Shown here piece after piece: positions 1 through 6,333 of a DNA stretch of 11,081 bases. The translations under genes and the position numbers were made by a program. The notes under the pieces are model-generated. The model worked only from the letters and a program-made list of their open reading frames with translations, searched no databases and had not been told where the DNA came from. Source of the stretch: JAKBCQ01 sp021807585 (GTDB lineage Bacteria > Planctomycetota > Planctomycetia > Isosphaerales > Isosphaeraceae); NCBI GenBank assembly GCA_027325115.1, contig DAHWFG010000429.1, positions 1-11,081 on the forward strand, given 5' to 3'. Position 1 is the first letter of the stretch, and each line of letters opens with the position of its first letter.

Positions 1-1456
1 CGACATGCGCCGCGAGCACGGGATGTTGCGCGTCGATAAAGAGACGATCGTCGAGAATACCGTCGTCGGTCATCGCTTCAAATAGTTGTTGAGAATCGAT
101 CAGCGACGCATCGCACGCTTTGGAAATGATTCGATAGACTTGTTGAAACGTGGATATCGCGCGGAGAGGAAATCCGTCGAGATCGCGCGCCCGAATGAAA
201 CATCGGCGAGATTCGTCGCCTCGTCCCAATGTTCTCAAAACCCGAGCCGATCGAAACAAAGCCTCGGCGCATTCGGGTTGTATGCCACGAATCATCATGT
301 AATAATCGAGTGAATCACGCGGCTTCGATTTTTCCGATCGTCGCGCGGTTTGATAATCACGCTCGATTAGATTGCTCATTTGTTCGTCGGGATGATATAC
401 GTGCGGCGCCGAACGGTTCGGTTCGAAACCCGCGTCGTTACCGCTTGGGCTGATCAAAATCGGCGTCGCGCCGATCGATTTGCAATACGCCGTGATCGCT
501 TCGAGCCGGCGGCGAAAATCGACGAGGATCTTGTCTGATTCGCTCGGGGCGCACGGCGGGACGTCGATCAACCCGCGCCGCGACGCGGGGGGAGGGGGGC
601 GATCGAGGAGCGTTTTGCTTTTTATTCCATAAATCAATCGACATAACGGCGACCGAAGACCGATCCGATACGCCAGGCCCGCGAGCGCTCTCCGGCTCGA
701 AATCAGCTCGATCGGCGAAAGCCCCTCGATCGGATACGCCGCGCGCGACCACTCATATCGACTTTGGTATTCATTATGACCTGAATAAATGATAACAATA
801 TCAGGCTTACGTTTGAGATGCGCCAGTTTTTGGTGCATGTCGCGGAGGTTCGCTCCTCCGGTCGCGAGATCGTGCAGCCGAACCTTGACCCCGGGCGCGG
901 TTTGTTCGATTCGCCAGGCGACGATCTTGCCGAGCGAAAGCCACGCGCTGTAGGGCTCTCCCGCGGCGCTCGATTCGCCCAGCACGACGAGCCCGATTTC
1001 GCGAGCGGCATTGGAATGATGTGAAGATGCGACTGTTTTCCGCTCGTCATCAAAGCGCGGAAGCTCGGGAAATCGATTGAGGCGAAACTCGACGACCCCC
1101 GCTGCGATTTCGAGAAGGATCAAGCCGACGACGATCGAGAGCGAGAACGCGAGCCCGCGCGCAAGCCGAACACGCCGGCGCGGGTCGGTTGGTTCGAGCC
1201 CAGGATTGCGATTCTCGCGAACGAGCCGATCACCGAGAGCGATTGTCGCGACGAGCGCGGCGACGAAGACGATCGGGTAGCAGACGAGCGCCGTATCGAG
1301 CGCTAAGCCGACGGTGCGAAGCCTCGAATCGAGCGGAATCGACGGCGAGAATCGTCCGATGACGACCCGGGCGACGAGAACGACGATCGTGAGAGCGGCG
1401 ACGCGCACGATTGTTCGTGTTATTCTCGGCGACGTCCGAGGCGCGGCGTCGTTCAT
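1..1456 (-). CDS. Membrane-anchored SGNH/GDSL-family hydrolase or acyl transferase, 3' end cut by window edge
   Basis: The reading frame is open from an ATG at 1456 (minus strand) to the window edge: 485 codons without a stop, so the C-terminus is missing. GAGGG at 1463-1467 lies 6 nt upstream of the start. Seen: three hydrophobic segments near residues 16-34, 47-75 and 101-123, then a soluble domain with SGNH-hydrolase blocks. These are LGES (Ser162) after a beta strand, Gly201 in ATGGAN, GHNE (227-229) after the strand DIVIIYS, and DAQHP (Asp475, His478) near the cut end, giving a complete Ser/Asp/His set. Residues 383-430 form a TPR-like helical stretch between blocks III and V. Known: SGNH proteins cleave or transfer ester and acyl groups. 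Inferred: it acts on an extracytoplasmic glycan or lipid and is held by the N-terminal membrane segments. The true substrate is unknown. A run of prolines (287-290) comes from a C6-T-C6 tract. It is divergent from xseA. Confidence 0.85.
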   Translation of the reverse strand, partial: MNDAAPRTSPRITRTIVRVAALTIVVLVARVVIGRFSPSIPLDSRLRTVGLALDTALVCYPIVFVAALVATIALGDRLVRENRNPGLEPTDPRRRVRLARGLAFSLSIVVGLILLEIAAGVVEFRLNRFPELPRFDDERKTVASSHHSNAAREIGLVVLGESSAAGEPYSAWLSLGKIVAWRIEQTAPGVKVRLHDLATGGANLRDMHQKLAHLKRKPDIVIIYSGHNEYQSRYEWSRAAYPIEGLSPIELISSRRALAGLAYRIGLRSPLCRLIYGIKSKTLLDRPPPPASRRGLIDVPPCAPSESDKILVDFRRRLEAITAYCKSIGATPILISPSGNDAGFEPNRSAPHVYHPDEQMSNLIERDYQTARRSEKSKPRDSLDYYMMIRGIQPECAEALFRSARVLRTLGRGDESRRCFIRARDLDGFPLRAISTFQQVYRIISKACDASLIDSQQLFEAMTDDGILDDRLFIDAQHPVLAAHV

Positions 1457-1576
1457 GACGAACCCTCGCGATCCGTGATTGCGCCGGCTGAGAGCCCGCC
1501 GGGGGCTTGGCGGATTGATAATCGACGCGAAGTTACATGAGCGGCAAGTATATGTTTGATCAAAGGATAATAGGAT
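1457..1576. promoter_or_regulatory. Divergent intergenic region between SGNH gene and xseA
   Basis: These 120 bp must hold the start signals of both divergent genes unless xseA is read from elsewhere. On the minus strand a weak pair is visible: TTGCCG (1548-1543) and GATTAT (1524-1519) with an 18-nt spacer, four of six matches each to the sigma-70 consensus. On the plus strand no convincing -35/-10 pair is seen, only an AT-rich stretch around 1546-1570. A short inverted repeat (AGCCC 1493-1497, GGGCT 1503-1507) has no following T-run. The promoter assignment is a guess from consensus. Confidence 0.35.
1558..1574 (+). repeat. 17-bp leader repeat, copy 1 (xseA ribosome-binding region)
   Basis: GATCAAAGGATAATAGG here matches the stretch at 2801-2817 in 16 of 17 positions. 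The AAAGGA core (1562-1567) lies 9 nt from the xseA ATG, a normal Shine-Dalgarno distance. The second AGG is too close to the ATG to serve. This copy supports the ATG at 1577 as the start. Confidence 0.7.
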
Positions 1577-2797
1577 ATGTCGGTTATTTCACTTTTTGAT
1601 CGATCGCGCGAGGTCGTTTTTTCGGTCGGCGAGCTGACGGGATTATTGAAGGGGCTGATCGAAGAGTCGTTCCCGCGGATCGGAGTGACGGGGGAGATAT
1701 CGAACGCGGCTCGTCCGCGATCGGGGCATGTGTATTTCACGCTCAAGGACGAATCGGCGCAGTTGCGCGCGGTGATGTGGCGGAGCGATGCGCAACGGCT
1801 CGTCTTCGATTTAACCGACGGTCTCGCGGTTCGTGCTTGGGGGGGGCTCACGGTCTATCCTCAACGGGGCGATTATCAATTGATTGTACGGAAAATCGAG
1901 CCCGAGGGAATCGGCTCGCTCGAACTGGCGCTGCGGCAAACGACGGCTAGGCTCGCCGCCGAGGGGCTTTTCGACCCGAATCGCAAACGCCCGCTTCGGC
2001 GATTTCCACGGCGGATCGTTTTAATCACGAGCCCGACGGGCGCCGCGATCCGCGATTTCCTCCGGGTGATCGCGCGGCGGTGGGACGCTATCGAAATTAT
2101 GATTATACCAGTACGTGTGCAAGGCGAAGGCGCGGCGGGCGAGATCGCCGCGGCGCTCGCGGCGGCGAATCGGATCCGCGACGTCGACGCGATCGTGCTG
2201 GCGCGCGGCGGCGGGAGTTTGGAGGATTTGTGGGCGTTTAACGAAGAGATCACGGCGCGGGCGATTTTCGCATCGAGCGTCCCGGTCGTTTCGGCGATCG
2301 GCCATGAGATCGACGTGACGATCGCCGACCTCGTCGCCGACGTCCGCGCGCTGACGCCGAGCCAGGCGGGCGAATTGTGCGTTCCCGATCGAAGCGATAT
2401 TCTCTCTCATCTGGAACACTTGAGAATCCGTTTGGCGCGTGGAGGAATCGCTCCGATCGAGCGGTGTCGATCGCGGCTCGATCAGTTGGAAGAGCGCGGT
2501 CGATCGGCGATCGCGCGATTTCTCGACCGAAAAGCGGCGGCGATCGCTCGGTACGCGGCTTCGATCGAGGCGCTGAGCCCGCTTGCGGTTTTGGCTCGCG
2601 GCTACAGCGCGACATTCCTCGACGGCGAATCGACCCCGCTCCATCAAGCGTCCCGCGCACGCCCCGGCGATCTCCTCAGAACAAGGCTCGAACGCGGGAT
2701 GTTGACGAGCCGAGTCGAATTGGTCGACGTCGAAGCCGGGTCGGATCGTCGCCGCGCCGACATAATAAAACAAGAAACGATCGGAATCGGTGGATAA
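1577..2797 (+). CDS. xseA: Exodeoxyribonuclease VII large subunit
   Basis: The 406-residue catalytic subunit of cytoplasmic exonuclease VII degrades single-stranded DNA from both ends to oligonucleotides, acting in repair together with several XseB copies. Seen: an N-terminal OB-fold region (about 15-110) with GEISN and GHVYFTLKD; a catalytic domain with TSPTGAAIRD (151-160), ARGGGSLEDLWAFNEE (209-224) and SAIGHEIDVT (239-248); then a charged helical region (270-330) and SPLAVLARGYS (334-344). The four residues known as essential in E. coli (D155, R205, H238, D241) match D160, R210, H243 and D246 at a constant offset of +5, so the enzyme should be active. The length is slightly under the E. 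coli protein (456), mainly from a shorter C-terminal helical part. A G8 run at 1839-1846 encodes Trp-Gly-Gly. xseB follows after 29 bp. Confidence 0.97.
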   Translation: MSVISLFDRSREVVFSVGELTGLLKGLIEESFPRIGVTGEISNAARPRSGHVYFTLKDESAQLRAVMWRSDAQRLVFDLTDGLAVRAWGGLTVYPQRGDYQLIVRKIEPEGIGSLELALRQTTARLAAEGLFDPNRKRPLRRFPRRIVLITSPTGAAIRDFLRVIARRWDAIEIMIIPVRVQGEGAAGEIAAALAAANRIRDVDAIVLARGGGSLEDLWAFNEEITARAIFASSVPVVSAIGHEIDVTIADLVADVRALTPSQAGELCVPDRSDILSHLEHLRIRLARGGIAPIERCRSRLDQLEERGRSAIARFLDRKAAAIARYAASIEALSPLAVLARGYSATFLDGESTPLHQASRARPGDLLRTRLERGMLTSRVELVDVEAGSDRRRADIIKQETIGIGG

Positions 2798-2800
2798 ATA

Positions 2801-2817
2801 GATCAAAGGATAAAAGG
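2801..2817 (+). repeat. 17-bp leader repeat, copy 2 (xseB ribosome-binding region)
   Basis: GATCAAAGGATAAAAGG begins 3 bp after the xseA stop codon and copies the xseA leader with one mismatch. Here the downstream AAAGGG (2813-2818), 8 nt from the xseB ATG at 2827, is the likely ribosome-binding site, whereas in copy 1 the upstream core is used. Confidence 0.7.
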
Positions 2818-2826
2818 GCCAATCGG

Positions 2827-3102
2827 ATGAGTCGATTGAAGAAATCGAGTGATGCAAATAGTTTTGAGTCTTCGCTCGAGACGTTGGAGAAGACGGTTCG
2901 CGAGCTTGAGGGGGGAGCGCTCTCGCTCGACGACGCGCTTTCGGCGTATGAGCGCGGCGTCGGTTTGTTGGCGCGGTGTCGGAAACTGCTTGATGTCGCC
3001 GAGCGGAAGGTGGCGCTGGTCGTGGGGGTCGACGACCAGGGCGAGCCCGATCTCGCTCCGTTCGACGATCAGGCGACGATCGATCGCGACGCGCCGGCGT
3101 GA
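2827..3102 (+). CDS. xseB: Exodeoxyribonuclease VII small subunit
   Basis: A 91-residue protein, the usual size for XseB, which forms the helical multimer that binds the C-terminal helices of XseA and is needed for stable exonuclease VII. Seen: the family signature FESSLETLEKTVRELEGG (13-30), then LSLDDALSAYERGV (32-45) and C..LLDVAERKV (51-62), two amphipathic helices forming a hairpin. An acidic, likely unstructured tail (65-91) follows. The start at 2827 is chosen because the family begins a few residues before the FE motif and AAAGGG sits 8 nt upstream; the frame itself is open much further upstream inside xseA. Co-transcription with xseA is likely (29-bp gap). Confidence 0.95.
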   Translation: MSRLKKSSDANSFESSLETLEKTVRELEGGALSLDDALSAYERGVGLLARCRKLLDVAERKVALVVGVDDQGEPDLAPFDDQATIDRDAPA

Positions 3103-3396
3103 CGCGCGGATCGATCTGGTTTTCGGCGTTTTGCTTGCGATGACGAATCGACGAGGGTTAAATTCGGTGCTTGGGACGAGGCTCTCGGCCTTGAAAATCG
3201 AGCGACGAGGCGCAACTCGATCGTCTCGCCGCGGTTGTGCTTCGGGATGCATGTGATTTTATCGGATGGACAATTAGGCCCGCGAAGTCCACAATAAGTG
3301 AAGTCGCGGCTCGATGTGATCGGCGCGGCGGGGCGCTTTTGCCCTTTTTCCACGCCGTGCTTGCGTTTCGGGCCGGTCGACGGTTTACTTTCGCCC
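3103..3396. other. Intergenic gap between xseB and ispA
   Basis: There are 294 bp with no supported gene. In-frame codons upstream of ispA (from a GTG at 3298) are open, but their translation does not look like a prenyl synthase N-terminus. A modest hairpin is possible around 3274-3306: CCGCGA pairs with TCGCGG, with an inner CAC/GTG and an AATAA loop. No T-run follows it, so it is not a terminator. No tRNA, riboswitch or other known RNA fold was recognised. The gap interrupts the otherwise tight cluster, so it probably carries the promoter for ispA-dxs. Confidence 0.5.
3361..3389 (+). promoter_or_regulatory. Candidate sigma-70-like promoter for a leaderless ispA transcript
   Basis: TTGCGT (3361-3366) and TTTACT (3384-3389) are separated by 17 nt, and the -10 element ends 7 nt before the ATG at 3397. 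Transcription would therefore start at or next to the start codon. No Shine-Dalgarno precedes this ATG, which fits a leaderless message. The match to consensus is modest (3/6 and 4/6) and the promoter rules of this organism are unknown, so this is a hypothesis. Confidence 0.3.
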
Positions 3397-4326
3397 ATGA
3401 TACAAACCACGAGCGCGGCGACGGGCTCTCCCTCGTTGCCGTCTTATTTGGCCGACGCGCGAGCGCGGGTCGACGAAGCCCTCAATCGCTATTTGCCTGG
3501 CGGCGCGGAAAATCCGGCGCCGGGGTGTCCGGCGCGACTTGCCGAGGCGATGCGTTACAGCGTATTCGCCGGAGGTAAACGGTTGCGTCCGATCCTGACT
3601 CTCATGGCCGCGGAGGCGTGCCGCGGCGATTCGGACGCCGCGCTCCCCGCCGCGTGCGCCCTAGAAATTGTTCATACATATTCATTAATACATGATGATT
3701 TGCCTTGTATGGACGACGACGATTTACGCCGCGGCGTGCCGACGTGTCATCGCGCATTCGACGAGGCGACGGCGGTTCTCGCGGGTGACGGATTGTTGAC
3801 GCTCGCGTTTGAGATTGTCGCGCGGCGAACGGCGCCCGCGGAGGTCGCGCTCGAGTGCGTATCGATTTTGGCCGAGGCCGCGGGTCCCGTGGGAATGGTG
3901 GGGGGGCAGGCCGCGGATCTCGCGGCCGAGGGGCGTTCTGACGCGACACTGGAAGCTCTTGAGGCGATCCACAGACGGAAGACCGGTGCGTTGTTGCGGG
4001 CGTCGTTGCGAATGGGAGCGACGATTGCGCGGGCCCGTCGCGAGGTGTTGGACGGATTGGACGCCTACGGCGGGGCGATCGGTTTGGCGTTTCAGATCGT
4101 CGACGATCTGCTCGACGTCGAGGGGGACGAGGCGAAATTGGGTAAGCGTGCGCGGAAGGATTCGGATCGTGGCAAATGGACATATCCCGCGGTGATCGGC
4201 GTCGACGCGAGTCGACGTCGCGCCCGGCGACTCGCGGACGACGCTGTCGACGCTTTGGCGCCGTTGGGAGAACGAGGCGGGATGCTCGCCGCGCTTGCGC
4301 GGAACTTGCTGGAAAGGGATCGCTGA
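3397..4326 (+). CDS. ispA: Polyprenyl (farnesyl-type) diphosphate synthase
   Basis: Cytoplasmic trans-prenyltransferase that condenses IPP with DMAPP and GPP to give farnesyl diphosphate, the precursor of undecaprenyl phosphate, quinone side chains and squalene or hopanoids. Seen in the 309 residues: GGKRLRP (59-65), the first Asp-rich motif DDLPCMDD (100-107) within HTYSLIHDD as in E. coli IspA, GQAADL (170-175), the lysine of RRKTG (193-197), FQIVDDLLD (232-240) with the second Asp-rich motif, and GKWTYP (259-264). All catalytic parts are present. The start at 3397 gives the usual family length; a GTG at 3298 would add 33 unconserved residues. The product could also be GGPP, as chain length cannot be fixed from the motif alone. 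Codons around the first Asp-rich motif (3661-3710) are unusually AT-rich. The stop overlaps the dxs start by one base. Confidence 0.93.
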   Translation: MIQTTSAATGSPSLPSYLADARARVDEALNRYLPGGAENPAPGCPARLAEAMRYSVFAGGKRLRPILTLMAAEACRGDSDAALPAACALEIVHTYSLIHDDLPCMDDDDLRRGVPTCHRAFDEATAVLAGDGLLTLAFEIVARRTAPAEVALECVSILAEAAGPVGMVGGQAADLAAEGRSDATLEALEAIHRRKTGALLRASLRMGATIARARREVLDGLDAYGGAIGLAFQIVDDLLDVEGDEAKLGKRARKDSDRGKWTYPAVIGVDASRRRARRLADDAVDALAPLGERGGMLAALARNLLERDR

Positions 4327-6251
4327 TGAACGGCGTGATTTTGTCGCGGATTAAGTCGCCGGCCGACTTGAAAACGCTTTCGGAGACGGAGCTCGATCGG
4401 CTCGCCGGAGAGATGCGCGACCAATTGATTCGCGTCGTGAATCGGCGTTCGGCGCATTTCGCCAGCAATCTCGGCGTCGTCGAGCTTTGCCTGGCGCTGC
4501 ACCTGACTTTCGATTTCACCCGCGATCGCTTGATCTGGGACACCGGCCATCAAATTTATCCTCATAAATTGATCACAGGACGTTCCGATCAGATCGATAC
4601 GATTCGCGCCAAGGGGGGGTTGATGGGATATCCCAACCCTTCCGAGAGCGAATTCGACCTATTCATGACGGGGCACGCGGGGTGCGCTCCGTCGACGGCG
4701 TTGGGGCTGAAGATCGGCGACAACCTGATGGGGCGACCCGAGCGTCATTCGGTCGCGGTCATCGGCGACGGCGCGTTCCCCTCGGGAATCGTCTTCGAGG
4801 CGCTCAACAACGCCGGCGGGATGAACTCGAAAAACTTGCTCGTCGTACTTAATGATAATAAAATGTCGATTTGTCCACGCGTCGGCGGTTTGGCGGGGTG
4901 TTTGGATCGGGCGCGGATGGCGCCGATGTATAGTGATATCAATAAAAAACTGCGCAAGTTCTTGCCGACGATCCCGCTGGTGGGGGATCAGGCCGAGCGC
5001 TGGTTCCAGCAGTTTAAAGACGCGATCAAGGCGAGCCTGCACGGCGGGATGTTATTCGAGGAGCTTGGTTTCGCGTACATCGGGCCGATCGACGGCCACG
5101 ACCTGCGCAAGCTGACGACTTATCTCGAGCGCGTCAAGCAGATGGAGGGGCCCGTGCTGTTGCACGTGCTTACCGATAAAGGGCGCGGCTTCGAGCCCGC
5201 GATGAAAGACCCCGTCAAGTTTCACGCTCCCGCTCCTTTTCAGACGATCGACAACGGCGTCGTTTCGCTCAAAAGTTCGAGCGGCAAGGCGTATACCGAC
5301 GCCTTCAGCGCCGCGATCTTCGCGGCGATGTCCCGCGATCCTCGGGTCGCGGTGCTTACCGCGGCGATGTGCGAGGGGAACAAACTGCAGAAGATTCGCG
5401 AGACGTACCCCGAGCGATTCTTTGATACCGGCATATGTGAAAGCCACGCGGTCGCATTCGCCGCCGGAATGGCCAAAACGGGCGCTCGGCCGATCGTCGA
5501 TATTTACAGCACGTTCCTCCAGCGATCTTATGATCAAATTTTTCAGGAGGTTTCGCTTCAGAACCTTCCCGTCGTGTTCGCACTCGACCGCGCCGGGCTG
5601 GTGGGATCGGACGGTCCGACACATCATGGATCGTTTGATCTGGCGTATATGCGAATTTTCCCCAACATGGTTGTGACCGCTCCCGGCGACGAACGCGACG
5701 TCGCTCCGCTGCTCGATTTCGCGCTGGCGAGCGATCACCCGACTTCGATCCGATATCCCAAGGCGCCGCTCGAATCGGTGGAACGCGAATTCCAGCCGAT
5801 CGAACTCGGCCAGGCCGAGATTATCGATTGGGAGACCGACGGGATGCTGATCGTCGCGGGAGGGCTCTTGCCCGCCGCGGTCCGCGCCGCCGAGCGATTG
5901 CGGACCGAACACGGCCTTCGCGTCGGCGTGATCAATGCGCGGTTCATCAAGCCCCTCGACGCGGCGACGATTCATAAAGCAATCGAGGAATGTGGATTCG
6001 TGCTGACGATCGAGGAGGGGTGCCTTCCCGGCGGTTTTGGTTCGGCGGTTCTGGAATCGGCGAACGACGCCGGGCTGACGACTCGGCACATCAAGAGGTT
6101 GGGCTTGCCCGATCGTTTCGTGATGCACGCCGAGCGCGACGAGCAACTCGCCGAGGTCGGTCTCGACGTCGACGGGATCGTCACCTCGGCTCTTGAACAG
6201 GCGCGGATCGCGGGACTGATCGCGGCCGATTCGGAGCGTTGGGCGGTCTGA
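4326..6251 (+). CDS. dxs: 1-deoxy-D-xylulose-5-phosphate synthase, divergent motif set
   Basis: Thiamine-diphosphate enzyme that joins pyruvate and glyceraldehyde 3-phosphate to form DXP, the first and controlling step of the MEP pathway. The 641 residues match the usual 620-640. Seen: HFASNLG (44-50), WDTGHQIYPHK (71-81), GDGAFPSG (147-154) with LNDNKMS (175-181) for ThDP/Mg2+ binding, GPIDGHDL (253-260), KDPVKFHAP (294-302), catalytic Glu372 in CESHAVAFAAG, IYSTFLQRSYDQ (393-404), DRAGLVGSDG (421-430), and a C-terminal transketolase-like domain from about 505. Several invariant stretches differ from E. coli: GHAGC replaces GHSST, CESH replaces AEQH, TAAM replaces TPAM and RYPKA replaces RYPRG. 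The start shares an A with the ispA stop (TGATG), with AAGGGA 6 nt upstream, so translation is probably coupled. Confidence 0.93.
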   Translation: MNGVILSRIKSPADLKTLSETELDRLAGEMRDQLIRVVNRRSAHFASNLGVVELCLALHLTFDFTRDRLIWDTGHQIYPHKLITGRSDQIDTIRAKGGLMGYPNPSESEFDLFMTGHAGCAPSTALGLKIGDNLMGRPERHSVAVIGDGAFPSGIVFEALNNAGGMNSKNLLVVLNDNKMSICPRVGGLAGCLDRARMAPMYSDINKKLRKFLPTIPLVGDQAERWFQQFKDAIKASLHGGMLFEELGFAYIGPIDGHDLRKLTTYLERVKQMEGPVLLHVLTDKGRGFEPAMKDPVKFHAPAPFQTIDNGVVSLKSSSGKAYTDAFSAAIFAAMSRDPRVAVLTAAMCEGNKLQKIRETYPERFFDTGICESHAVAFAAGMAKTGARPIVDIYSTFLQRSYDQIFQEVSLQNLPVVFALDRAGLVGSDGPTHHGSFDLAYMRIFPNMVVTAPGDERDVAPLLDFALASDHPTSIRYPKAPLESVEREFQPIELGQAEIIDWETDGMLIVAGGLLPAAVRAAERLRTEHGLRVGVINARFIKPLDAATIHKAIEECGFVLTIEEGCLPGGFGSAVLESANDAGLTTRHIKRLGLPDRFVMHAERDEQLAEVGLDVDGIVTSALEQARIAGLIAADSERWAV

Positions 6252-6333
6252 CTCGCTCGGCACAACGCCGTTGCGGGTCGTTTGGAACGGGTCTCGAGGC
6301 GAACTCCCCCGGGTTTCTGCGAGGCGAACGAAC

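Noticed and set aside
1493..1507. AGCCC/GGGCT inverted repeat upstream of xseA as an operator or terminator
   Set aside because: A five-base stem with no T-run and no recognisable regulator site is not enough to support a function.
3274..3306. Hairpin as a structured RNA or riboswitch before ispA
   Set aside because: The stem is only six base pairs with internal mismatches; no known RNA family was recognised and no T-run follows. In DNA this rich in short palindromes such stems arise by chance.
3298..3396. N-terminal extension of ispA from GTG at 3298
   Set aside because: It would add 33 residues before the normal family start, with no Shine-Dalgarno and no resemblance to prenyl synthases.
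4176..4325. Upstream extension of dxs inside ispA
   Set aside because: The frame is open but overlaps the conserved end of ispA; the ATG at 4326 has a good ribosome-binding site and gives the usual DXS length.
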